64,000 nt of DNA. Origin: Roseburia hominis. GTDB taxonomy: Bacteria; Bacillota; Clostridia; Lachnospirales; Lachnospiraceae. Below the pieces are notes generated by a model. It saw only the letters and a list, made by a program, of their open reading frames with translations, did no database searches and was not told where the DNA came from. Positions 11,083 through 18,665 of the stretch are shown here, piece by piece (within the stretch, counting starts at the first letter, position 1; every line of letters begins with the position of its first letter). Both the position numbers and the translations under genes were made by a program. The stretch spans positions 3,410,001 to 3,474,000 of the forward strand of contig CP159990.1 of NCBI GenBank assembly GCA_040702975.1. Direction: 5' to 3'.

Positions 11083-12685
11083 TGTGTTTTTTGGTAAAAA
11101 ATGGCTCCTTTTTGGTAAGAATTCAGATATGACAATTCTTATCGAAAAGGAGTATTTTTATGGCAGTAGCAAAGGAACAAATTCGACAGATTATCTCAGA
11201 AAATAACATCAACAGCGTTGCAGATGTATATGCACTTCTCAAAGACAGTTTCAAAGACATCCTTCAGGAGCTTATGGAGGCTGAGTTGGATGCAACCCTC
11301 GGTTATGAAAAAAATCATAAAGGGGATTTGAGCACCGGCAATAAAAGAAATGGTTATTCTACGAAAAACCTGAAAAGTCAGTATGGTGAATTTCAAATTG
11401 ATGTCCCGAGAGACCGCAATGGAGAGTTTGAGCCAAAACTGATTCCTAAATATCAACGGGACATTTCCGGGATTGAAGAAAAAGTGATTTCTTTATATGC
11501 CCGTGGTATGAGTACACGTGATATTCATGACCAGCTTCAGGATCTTTATGGAATTGAATTATCAGCAGAAATGGTCAGCAAGATTACTGATAAGATCCTC
11601 CCACAGGTCAAAGAATGGCAGTCTCGCCCTCTGAATCCGGTTTATCCTTTTGTTTTTATGGACTGCATCCATTACAAGGTCAGGGAAGACGGAAGAATCT
11701 TAAGCCGTGCTGCCTATGTGGTCCTTGGGGTTACTGTGGAAGGTTATAAAGATATCCTGAGCATTACAGTAGGTGCCAATGAGACCAGCAAGTTCTGGCT
11801 GGGGATGCTGAATGATCTGAAAAATCGTGGGGTAAAAGATGTTCTCTTTTTCTGTGTAGATGGGTTGCCAGGATTTAAAGAAGCAATACAGGCAGTCTAT
11901 CCTCAGGCAGAGATCCAGAGATGTATCATCCATATGCTGCGTAATTCCTTCAAATATGTAAACTATAATGATTTAAAAAAATTTTCCTCCGATTTCAAAG
12001 CAGTATATAATGCCCCAACTGAAGCAGCAGCTTTGTCAGAGCTTGATGCCATTAAAGAAAAATGGGGAAAGAAATATCCCTATGCAATCAGTAACTGGGA
12101 AAACAACTGGGAAGATTTGAGTTCCTTTTTCCAGTTTTCAAATGATATCCGACGGATCATGTACACAACGAATATTATAGAGGGATTGAATCGGCAGTAT
12201 CGGAAAGTCACGAAAACTAAAAGTGTATTCCCGAGCGATACGGCATTGGAAAAGATGTTATATCTTGCCAGTGAAAATGTAGTTAAGAAGTGGACACAGA
12301 GATATCGGAACTGGGATCAGGTATTGAATCAGCTGATTGTTTTATATGGAGAAAGGCTTACCGATTATCTGTAAATAGAAAAGGCAGGAATGGCAACGCT
12401 CCTGAAGCCCCCATTCCCGCCTCTCCTTTATTCCGTCGGCATTTGTATTATTGCCAAAAAATCCCAATCTTATTCCAGAGGTCGGGTGTGGGCAGAGCCC
12501 ACAAAAGAGCAATAAGCACAATGCCTTGTTTGCTATGCAAAAAATCAAAAAAGATGTATAAAATCTTGCCAAATGGTTATATTATAAATAGAACAACTAA
12601 TTCGACAACAGTAAAGGCATGAATTCGACAGCAAAATATTACATATCTAATTCTTATCAGAAAAATTCATTTTTTATAGACACAA
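11083..12685 (+). mobile_element. IS256-family insertion sequence
   Basis: A mutator-type transposase gene is flanked by imperfect terminal inverted repeats: left GTGTTTTTTGGTAAAAAATG (from ~11084) matches the complement of the right end, GTGTCTATAAAAAATG (from ~12684), with further matches at GATAAGAATT...AGATATG. No clean target-site duplication was found by eye. The left end lies within a few bases of the permease stop. The 12375-12732 stretch is element end plus short flank, with no gene seen. Confidence 0.85.
11160..12374 (+). CDS. IS256-family (mutator-type) transposase
   Basis: A DDE transposase of 404 aa, full length for the family. Catalytic residues are visible: Asp in FMDCIHYKV (~residue 168), Asp in FFCVDGLPGFKEA (~234) and Glu in TTNIIEGLNRQYRK (~343). 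The N-terminal DNA-binding part contains ELMEAELDATLGYEK. AAGGAG is placed well before the ATG. It is intact and may be active. Confidence 0.97.
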   Translation: MAVAKEQIRQIISENNINSVADVYALLKDSFKDILQELMEAELDATLGYEKNHKGDLSTGNKRNGYSTKNLKSQYGEFQIDVPRDRNGEFEPKLIPKYQRDISGIEEKVISLYARGMSTRDIHDQLQDLYGIELSAEMVSKITDKILPQVKEWQSRPLNPVYPFVFMDCIHYKVREDGRILSRAAYVVLGVTVEGYKDILSITVGANETSKFWLGMLNDLKNRGVKDVLFFCVDGLPGFKEAIQAVYPQAEIQRCIIHMLRNSFKYVNYNDLKKFSSDFKAVYNAPTEAAALSELDAIKEKWGKKYPYAISNWENNWEDLSSFFQFSNDIRRIMYTTNIIEGLNRQYRKVTKTKSVFPSDTALEKMLYLASENVVKKWTQRYRNWDQVLNQLIVLYGERLTDYL

Positions 12686-12732
12686 GATTTTTTACGCCCT
12701 CAATCACTCAGTAACTCTTAGAAAATGATTTT

Positions 12733-12778
12733 AAAAACGTCGCACTTATAACTTACTTTCATAAGTGCGACGTTTTTT
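12733..12778. terminator. strong bidirectional intrinsic terminator
   Basis: A perfect 14-bp stem, AACGTCGCACTTAT (12736-12749) with ATAAGTGCGACGTT (12761-12774), has a T-run on both strands. It ends the rpn transcript (minus) and insulates it from the IS256 element. Confidence 0.9.
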
Positions 12779-12806
12779 GGCCTCCAAATTAACCCTCTAT
12801 CCCAGG

Positions 12807-13709
12807 CTATCTATCTTCCACCAGTTCAACAATCTGCTTCACCTTTTCTACCGTCACATCGCAGCTTGTGGCAATCTCTTCCGGGGTCTTCCCTTGAAGA
12901 TAAAGTTTGAAAATCTTTATAGTACGCTCTTCACCTCGTTTTTCACCGCGTTTTTCACCACGTTTTTCGCCTAGTTTTTCTCCTCGCTTTTCTCCTCTTG
13001 CCAACGCGCTGGACATTTGGGTGTTATAGTCTTTTAAAGCCTTCTCCCTCGCCTCATATTCCAGTCTCTTCACATCGTCCGCACTGAGTTCCTCCAGCAT
13101 CCGAAAAGCTTCATCCAGATATTCGCTCGTCTTTGCCATATTCACAAACTCCTTTCTGCTCTTCCCACCGAAAAAACGCATCCACTTGATTACTTCGCCT
13201 TCATTTTTCACCTGCTTTGACAACTTCGGCAGCTCCAAAATCTGAATCTCCATCAAATCACTATACACCTTACCAGTGTCTTTATCCATGAATACAATCT
13301 TTCGATAACACGTTTCGTCGTCAGGTATATGAATAAAATTCAGAATACTCACATGAATACATTTTTGTAGTTTTTCGTAGGATTCCCCTTTCTGAATCTG
13401 CTCCGCGTACATCTTGCTCAGATAAAAAATAACACGCTCTGTCCAGAATTCAAAATACGTCACCTGCATTTCCATGTCCATCTGTGTTCCATCCCCCAAA
13501 AACACCCGGACATCTAAAATGCCACTCTTATCGTCGACATATTCTTTTTTAAGAATCGTCGGAAAAAGTTCCGTCTTTTCGATTTCCTCCGGTGTCTTAC
13601 CTAGCAGCGCTGCGATAAATCCTTTACGGACTTTTGGATTCTCCATCAATCCCTTGAAACAAAAATCTACGGTAGGTAACATAATAAAATCGTCTTTGTT
13701 CTTATTCAT
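12807..13709 (-). CDS. Rpn-family recombination-promoting nuclease / PD-(D/E)XK transposase-like protein
   Basis: A relative of RpnA-E, DNA endonucleases that promote RecA-independent recombination. The PD-(D/E)XK core lies in residues ~10-210 with DVRVFLGDGTQMDMEMQV as the nuclease motif region and FYLSKMYAEQIQKGE after it. Start 13709 (MNKNKDDFIMLPTVDF) has AAAGGAG six bases upstream; the ORF extends 18 codons further without support. About 300 aa. Near the C-terminus a GEKRGEKLGEKRGEKRGEE repeat comes from a 12-bp DNA repeat, a common unstable feature of this family. It ends with a helix-turn-helix-like segment (TPEEIATSCDVTVEKVKQIV). A strong terminator follows. Confidence 0.92.
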   Translation of the reverse strand: MNKNKDDFIMLPTVDFCFKGLMENPKVRKGFIAALLGKTPEEIEKTELFPTILKKEYVDDKSGILDVRVFLGDGTQMDMEMQVTYFEFWTERVIFYLSKMYAEQIQKGESYEKLQKCIHVSILNFIHIPDDETCYRKIVFMDKDTGKVYSDLMEIQILELPKLSKQVKNEGEVIKWMRFFGGKSRKEFVNMAKTSEYLDEAFRMLEELSADDVKRLEYEAREKALKDYNTQMSSALARGEKRGEKLGEKRGEKRGEKRGEERTIKIFKLYLQGKTPEEIATSCDVTVEKVKQIVELVEDR

Positions 13710-13879
13710 GCCAAACTCCTTTCCTGTCCGCGAAAACCGGCTACTTTCTAAAAGAAGTTGCAATCACAAGTACAGTATAGCATACTCCTTTCAAATCCAA
13801 AAGTACCCTCATTTCTTTCTATGCAAATTCTATACAAAACTTTTGGTTTCCGCTTTTAGCCTCCCTGCAACACCTTTTC

Positions 13880-14027
13880 TTTGAATTGATGGCTGAACCG
13901 CCAGATTATATCGACATTTTTTGATAATTACAATCCTATGAAAAGTACCCTTATTATATAGGACTCACCCCTCACATGCAATCCGGCATATTTCACAAAA
14001 TTGCAAAACCTAAAAAAACCTTATTAA
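13880..14027 (+). repeat. 148-bp dispersed direct repeat, copy 2
   Basis: Same orientation and nearly the same sequence as 8624-8772. It lies upstream of the rpn start, in a non-coding stretch (13710-14060) that otherwise shows nothing recognisable. Confidence 0.85.
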
Positions 14028-14060
14028 AATAGTTTTCAAAGTCATGAAATCCTATCTAAT

Positions 14061-14111
14061 CCAGCCAAAACAAGGTCCGTCTCACCTTATTTTTCAGATA
14101 TGCTTGGCAAT
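14061..14111 (-). repeat. post-terminator repeat family A, copy 1 (degenerate)
   Basis: On the minus strand TTGCCAAGCATATCTGA, then AAGGT...GGACCTT and GGCTGG, follow directly after a terminator T-run. It is the most diverged member of the family also found at 15378, 57289 and 62536. Confidence 0.6.
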
Positions 14112-14112
14112 G

Positions 14113-14158
14113 AAAAAACGGCTATTAGCCAACAAAAAGCCGCTACATAGCCGTTTTT
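14113..14158 (-). terminator. intrinsic terminator of the zinc-ribbon membrane protein gene
   Basis: Stem CGGCTAT (14119-14125) with ATAGCCG (14147-14153), with an inner hairpin AGCGGCTTTTTGTTGGCT between, and a T-run of six on the minus strand. Confidence 0.75.
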
Positions 14159-14199
14159 CTATTTTCTATATATTAACCCATTCTACTACCAGAATTCTT

Positions 14200-15015
14200 C
14201 TACTCTCCTACCGGAACAAGCTGCACGGTTGTTCCTGAAATAGTAAGAGTCGTCCCCTCTGGAAACACGGCATTGGCAAATTCCGTGATGCCAAACCCAT
14301 CTGCTCCCATAATCTCATTCAATCCACCATCATACATATTGGAGGAAGATACATTTCCTGATGTCCCAGTTGCTACAATTTTATAAGTTCCAGACGAAAA
14401 ATCTGTTCCTGCCGTATAATTTCCTGCCTGCAAATCTATCGGTTTCCCTTCTCCCGTCGTTCTGCCAGTCACTTCCTGCGTCTGGGCATCCTCGGATACC
14501 ATGTGAATCACTACCGTACTTCCTAAAGTAAGCACCACTCCTTCTTCCATTTTTAAACCATTAAAGCTTTGCTGACTAAATCCATCATTTTCAACTCCCA
14601 TGACTTCATTCAATCCGCCATTATACATATTGGAGGAACTTACATTTCCACTCCCTGCTGTTGCAGTCAAATTATATGTACCTACCGGGATATCCTTTCC
14701 TGCTATATAATTTCCGGCTCGCAAATCCAGTTCATAATGCTCTTTGACTATTTCCTTCTTTTCTTCTTGCTTCTCTACTTTCTTTTCTTCCTTTTTGTTC
14801 TCACTTTTACCGGTTATGCTCGTACTTGTCTTATCTGCTCCCTGCTCCGAGTTTCCTCCTCCGGCAGCGGCTGCTATAATGAACACAGCTATCACACATA
14901 TAACGATCCACTTCAATTTTCCTCCTTGTTTTTTCTTACAATTCGGACAAACCTTTGCCTTTTTCGGAATCTCCATCTGACAATACTTACACAATTTTGT
15001 TTGCTTATTTTCCAT
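14200..15015 (-). CDS. zinc-ribbon, single-TM protein with two repeated extracytoplasmic domains
   Basis: Function unknown. The N-terminus holds a CxxC...CxxC zinc ribbon (LCKYCQM...VCPNCKKK, residues 8-29) in the cytosol. One membrane segment (~35-52) and a Lys/Glu-rich linker follow, then two copies of a ~75-residue domain (about 95-170 and 190-268), each with LxAGNYxAGxD...GTYxxxATxGSGNVSSSNMY and GLNEVMG. This arrangement recurs in lipoprotein-like proteins of Firmicutes. ATG 15015 has GGGAGAGAG upstream. It has its own terminator and stands apart from the zinc-ribbon locus at 28-45 kb, but uses the same ribbon-plus-TM design. Confidence 0.85.
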   Translation of the reverse strand: MENKQTKLCKYCQMEIPKKAKVCPNCKKKQGGKLKWIVICVIAVFIIAAAAGGGNSEQGADKTSTSITGKSENKKEEKKVEKQEEKKEIVKEHYELDLRAGNYIAGKDIPVGTYNLTATAGSGNVSSSNMYNGGLNEVMGVENDGFSQQSFNGLKMEEGVVLTLGSTVVIHMVSEDAQTQEVTGRTTGEGKPIDLQAGNYTAGTDFSSGTYKIVATGTSGNVSSSNMYDGGLNEIMGADGFGITEFANAVFPEGTTLTISGTTVQLVPVGE

Positions 15016-15205
15016 AATCTCTCTCCCTTTATTTGGGCGGTTTGAAACCAGCCTTTTAATCCTACTTTATACTGCTTTATCTTATTTAGTGGCATGTGTC
15101 AACATATTATCGTATATATTAAATGATAATAATGATAATTATCGCAGAAATTTCCTGTTCCAAAGGGAACAACCATTTTCTAAAAATATACAGCGAGGTC
15201 AACCA

Positions 15206-15361
15206 ATGAAACCACTAAAAAACAAAGTCAGCATTACACTTGATTCCAATATCATTGAAGAAATAAAATTACTTGCCGAGCAGGATGATCGTTCCTTTTC
15301 GCAATATATTAATATGATTTTAAAAGACTATCTAAATCAGGCCAAAAATGCGAAGGAATAA
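15206..15361 (+). CDS. small ribbon-helix-helix (CopG/Arc-like) DNA-binding protein
   Basis: A 51-aa protein. KNKVSITLDSNIIEEIKLLAEQDDRSFSQYINMILKDYL has the beta strand plus two helices of an RHH regulator, as found in antitoxins and plasmid or chromosomal repressors. The start at 15206 has GAGGT seven bases upstream; the open frame extends further left without support. No toxin gene follows, so it is either an orphan antitoxin or a small regulator. Confidence 0.72.
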   Translation: MKPLKNKVSITLDSNIIEEIKLLAEQDDRSFSQYINMILKDYLNQAKNAKE

Positions 15362-15377
15362 TCCCACCACACATACT

Positions 15378-15426
15378 GCACCGAGATGAAGGTCCACCGG
15401 ACCTTCACTTAGGTATGCTTAGCAAC
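15378..15426 (-). repeat. post-terminator repeat family A, copy 2
   Basis: On the minus strand TTGCTAAGCATACCTAAGTG, then the hairpin AAGGTCCGGTGGACCTT and CATCTCGGT, start directly after the T-run of the kinase terminator. Confidence 0.8.
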
Positions 15427-15461
15427 AAAAAAGAAGCATATTGGAGTTCTCATGCTTCTTT
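15427..15461 (-). terminator. intrinsic terminator downstream of the protein kinase gene
   Basis: Stem AAGAAGCAT (15431-15439) with ATGCTTCTT (15452-15460) and a six-T run on the minus strand. Confidence 0.8.
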
Positions 15462-15544
15462 CATTTTACCAATTTTTAATTTTTCTTTGGTATGCTGGCA
15501 GCATACTTTTACAGGCTGAAATAACCAGGCAGTCTTTTTCTATG

Positions 15545-16645
15545 TTAAAAAAACTCCACCGCTGCGCACACAAATGCCGCCGCCACTAAAAGGACAAAAT
15601 ATACCAACACATACCCAAAACCGCGAACCCACCATCTTTTGCTCTTTACCAATGGCAGGTTCTCACTGCATCCTAAATAATTGCACACAACACCTACAAA
15701 CAGAATCTGCGAGATCCATATCATGGTCTGTTCGAATCGCAGAAGCCTTCCGGTCATTGCGATTCCATTTTTCTCAATCTCTAAAGAAAAGCAAAACCAT
15801 GTAATGAATGCATATCCCATCACGGCGATCGCCATTTTCCATACCTTTTTACTCCGGAATCCCGGAAGCAGAAAATCCGAAATGCCCCGGTTCGGCCCTT
15901 CATTCCCGTACTGCTTTGACACAGGATATTGCCGATAAAGACGCACAAATTCCCTCTCGATTTCCTCCACCGACTGATAGCGCTCTTTTGGTTCAAGGCT
16001 GATGCATTTTCTCACTATCTTTTCCATTTTTCCCCGCACGATCTGCTCAACAGGGAATTTACCCGACAACATATAGTTTATAAGCACACCTAATGCGTAA
16101 ATATCTGTGCGGTTATCCGTCTGAAAATATCCAAATTGCTCCGGTGCCGCATATTCCGCAGTCCCTAAAAGAACCGTGTCCCGATGCTGCCCTTCCCGAA
16201 ATATCCTGGCTATATTAAAATCTATCAGCTTTACATGTCCTGTTTTGTCAATGATCACATTTTCCGCCTTCAAGTCGCGGCATATAATCATAGGAGTCGC
16301 GTGATGCAGAATCTTAAGCGCGCTGCACAGTTCCAATGCGATCTGCACCGTTTCTTCCTCTTCCATACATCTCTCCGTCAGGAGATCTGCGAGCGTCCTG
16401 CCCTCTATGTATTCCTCTATAATAATGATTTCATCTTTATCCGGAATACACTCATATATTTTCGGTATATGAACCGATGAGTTCTCCTTCAGATACTGAT
16501 ATACCGGAAACAATTTCCCAGCAGCTCTCTTTTCCACACAAATAATCCCGCTGATTTTATGTCTCTTCAAACGGATATTCTTTCTGGTATTTAGCGCCCC
16601 TAAGTCCTGATATTCTGATAATCGATATTCCTCATCTATACGCAT
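15545..16645 (-). CDS. membrane-anchored serine/threonine protein kinase with variant motifs
   Basis: A Hanks-type kinase fold fills residues ~5-240 of 366. Lys in ICVEKRAAG is the likely ATP-binding Lys; EEYIEGRTL follows. The catalytic loop reads CRDLKAENV (Cys in place of the His of HRD, Asp and Asn kept) and the metal motif reads DFN in place of DFG; an APE motif (AAPEQFG) is present. No glycine-rich loop is obvious, so activity may be unusual. Two or three membrane segments (~270-290, 308-328, 343-363) form the C-terminus, with no PASTA or other sensor outside. It is divergent from an HTH gene, a likely functional partner. The substrate is unknown. Confidence 0.88.
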   Translation of the reverse strand: MRIDEEYRLSEYQDLGALNTRKNIRLKRHKISGIICVEKRAAGKLFPVYQYLKENSSVHIPKIYECIPDKDEIIIIEEYIEGRTLADLLTERCMEEEETVQIALELCSALKILHHATPMIICRDLKAENVIIDKTGHVKLIDFNIARIFREGQHRDTVLLGTAEYAAPEQFGYFQTDNRTDIYALGVLINYMLSGKFPVEQIVRGKMEKIVRKCISLEPKERYQSVEEIEREFVRLYRQYPVSKQYGNEGPNRGISDFLLPGFRSKKVWKMAIAVMGYAFITWFCFSLEIEKNGIAMTGRLLRFEQTMIWISQILFVGVVCNYLGCSENLPLVKSKRWWVRGFGYVLVYFVLLVAAAFVCAAVEFF

Positions 16646-16658
16646 AGCAATTCCACCC

Positions 16659-16687
16659 TTGCTTTTCTTCTCTCCAAATTATATGAT
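16659..16687 (+). promoter_or_regulatory. promoter of the HTH gene
   Basis: TTGCTT (16659-16664), 17 bases, TATGAT (16682-16687), in the short gap between the divergent kinase and HTH genes. Confidence 0.5.
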
Positions 16688-16722
16688 ATATGTAGCAGGA
16701 AAACAAGAAGGGAAACTTTTTT

Positions 16723-17154
16723 ATGAATTACAAATCTACCAAAGAACTTTTAGACGAACTAAATTCCATTGACACGGTTGCCTCTTTAAATACGTTTACA
16801 CAAAACGCCTCAAAATACAACTTAAATATTTCCTTTTCAACATACATATTTTATCATCTCGAAAAATCTGGCCTTACACAAGCCCAGTTAATCGAAAAGA
16901 CACAGATTCAGCGCAACTACGCTTATCAGATTCTAAGCGGAACGAAGAATCCCGGACGGGATAAAGTAATTGCCATCTGTCTTGCCCTGTCACTTTCCCT
17001 GGACGAGACACAGCGCGCCCTGACAATCGCAAGAGAGTCCATTCTCTACCCCAAAAACAAACGGGATTCCATATTGATATTCTGTATTAATAAAAATTTA
17101 TCCGTTTTGGAAACGAATGATTTATTGTATGAAATGCAGGAAAAAATCCTTTAA
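16723..17154 (+). CDS. XRE-like helix-turn-helix protein
   Basis: A 143-aa protein with a cro/C1-type HTH at residues ~48-95 (GLTQAQLIEKTQIQRNYAYQILSGTKNPGRDKVIAICLAL). An N-terminal helical stretch and a C-terminal all-helical tail (RALTIARESILYPKNKRDSILIFCINKN) flank it, the latter perhaps for dimerisation or partner binding. It is transcribed away from the kinase across a gap of under 80 bases. It could repress both genes and be the kinase substrate; that is inference. Confidence 0.8.
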   Translation: MNYKSTKELLDELNSIDTVASLNTFTQNASKYNLNISFSTYIFYHLEKSGLTQAQLIEKTQIQRNYAYQILSGTKNPGRDKVIAICLALSLSLDETQRALTIARESILYPKNKRDSILIFCINKNLSVLETNDLLYEMQEKIL

Positions 17155-17229
17155 AGTTCCAGGCGGCCTATCTCCCGCCAATTCCACAACCTGCCCTATC
17201 GGCAATTTTTTTCTCATATTCCTGCACCT

Positions 17230-18048
17230 CTACAAATCATTTTTCTCCTGCCAGACCCGGTTTATAATCCCGCCTAAAAGCATCACATACATACAAAAAT
17301 ACAACCACAGCATCACCAGAATAATCGCCGTCATACTACCGTAAAGTCCGGAAAATCCTTTGAATATCGTTAAATACATCGAAAAAATAAAGGAGATCAG
17401 AAGCCATCCAATAGAGGTAAACACCGCTCCTGGAAGCTGGTATTTGATCTTATCCTTACGGTTCGGCAAAAACCGGTAGATCAAAAGTGAAAATCCAAGC
17501 ATCATAAAGAAGGAAATCACCGTCCTCATCTGCAAAATGTAAGCCATCGTTTCCTCAAAAATTGGAAATTTACTGCTCACAAAAATGCTTATACTATTGC
17601 CGAAAACTGACAGCACCAACGCCACCACAATCGCCACAATAAATACAAATGTATAGATGGAAGCACGAATTCGCAGAATAAAATAGTTACGTGTCTCCCG
17701 AATCTCATAGACACAATTCAGTCCGGTATTCATCGCAAGAACTCCTTTCCCTGCTGACCAGAGCGCTACCAGAGCAGTGATCGGGATCACGGTCTGCGAC
17801 TGATTATAGACCTGATTCACGATTCCCACGATAAAGCTCTGCATACTCTCCTCAGGGAAAACGAGGACGGCAGCCGTCATCACATCTGCTTTCGTGACAG
17901 GAGTATACTGTACGATCGCAAGCAGCAGCAAAATAATCGGAATCAAACTCAACATAAAGAAATAGGCAGACTGGGCTGCGTAAGCTCCCGTACGATTCTT
18001 TGAAACCAAACCGGCAAAATTCATGATTTTGTTTACTATTTTTTTCAT
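17230..18048 (-). CDS. YihY/virulence factor BrkB family inner-membrane protein
   Basis: A polytopic protein of about 272 aa with six predicted membrane segments. YihY hallmarks include AYAAQSAYFFMLSLIPIILLLLAI near the start, ALVALWSAGKGVLAMNTGLNCVYEI, LPGAVFTSIGWLLISFIFSMY and FKGFSGLYGSMTAIILVMLWLYF. The biochemical role of the family is unsettled. The start at 18048 follows GGGAGGTG; the upstream extension of the frame has no ribosome site. Confidence 0.92.
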   Translation of the reverse strand: MKKIVNKIMNFAGLVSKNRTGAYAAQSAYFFMLSLIPIILLLLAIVQYTPVTKADVMTAAVLVFPEESMQSFIVGIVNQVYNQSQTVIPITALVALWSAGKGVLAMNTGLNCVYEIRETRNYFILRIRASIYTFVFIVAIVVALVLSVFGNSISIFVSSKFPIFEETMAYILQMRTVISFFMMLGFSLLIYRFLPNRKDKIKYQLPGAVFTSIGWLLISFIFSMYLTIFKGFSGLYGSMTAIILVMLWLYFCMYVMLLGGIINRVWQEKNDL

Positions 18049-18179
18049 GATCACACCTCCCGCCTTCGTCTGAAAAACTCTCATTCTTCCATTCTGTCGC
18101 CAATCGACGAAGAATTTTATCTTTATAGTCTACCACGATTTCCTAAAATTGGAAACTGTTTCTTTTCAGGCTGCTCTAA

Positions 18180-18226
18180 ACCTTGTGAAACGGCCGAATG
18201 GCCATACGGGATGCCCTTGGGTATAA
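18180..18226 (-). repeat. post-terminator repeat family B, copy 2
   Basis: Nearly identical to 8182-8237 (GGGCATCCCGTATGGCCATT and CGGCCGTTTCA in the minus sense). It starts a few bases after the terminator T-run of the candidate 6S RNA. Confidence 0.75.
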
Positions 18227-18229
18227 TTT

Positions 18230-18261
18230 AAAAGACAGTTGCCGAAAGCAACTGTCTTTTT
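18230..18261. terminator. intrinsic terminator of the candidate 6S RNA
   Basis: Stem GACAGTTGC (18234-18242) with GCAACTGTC (18248-18256), four or more T on either strand. Confidence 0.85.
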
Positions 18262-18452
18262 ATCTTTGGTAGTCCCCCGGATATGCCGTTTTCCGTTTTT
18301 TGACTCCTAGCCACAGCTAGGTGGGCGACCGCATCCGCTTTTCTGCCTTCCCCTGCGCAATGAGGGCCTGACATATTACGGAGATATAGGAATCCCGTTT
18401 AAAGTTTTGTAGGTTCAAAAATACGGAATTCTCGTGCATCCCAGGTTTTCCT
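18230..18452 (-). ncRNA. ssrS: candidate 6S RNA (RNA polymerase regulator)
   Basis: A gene-free, strongly promoted and terminated transcript of about 220 nt including its terminator hairpin. The 5' and 3' parts pair into a long closing stem (TTCCGTATTTTT with AAAAAACGGAA; CCTGGGATGC with GCATATCCGGG). Inside are TTTGAACCTACA, TTTAAACGGGA and TTGCGCAGGGG segments and a CCTAGC/GCTAGG hairpin, which resemble what I remember of Firmicute 6S RNAs. No ORF fits. The promoter, terminator and long imperfect hairpin are seen; the 6S identity is a recollection-based call. No other gene lies between it and modC. Confidence 0.62.
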
Positions 18453-18459
18453 AACACAT

Positions 18460-18488
18460 ATTATAGCCTATTATCTGCAACATTTCAA
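18460..18488 (-). promoter_or_regulatory. near-consensus promoter of the candidate 6S RNA
   Basis: TTGAAA (18488-18483), 17 bases, TATAAT (18465-18460) on the minus strand. The rest of 18489-18660 shows nothing recognisable. Confidence 0.8.
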
Positions 18489-18665
18489 CTATTATTCTCG
18501 AAAGAAGTCGATTCCCATCTATTCCCTGATCACTGTCAAACTTACTACCAACAGTCACTTCATGCTACACAAAAATTATACTTATTTCTTAATTCCACAC
18601 ATTATATATCTCAAAATTTCTATACTTATCTGCATAAAACACTTCATGGAATAACATAGGTTTCT

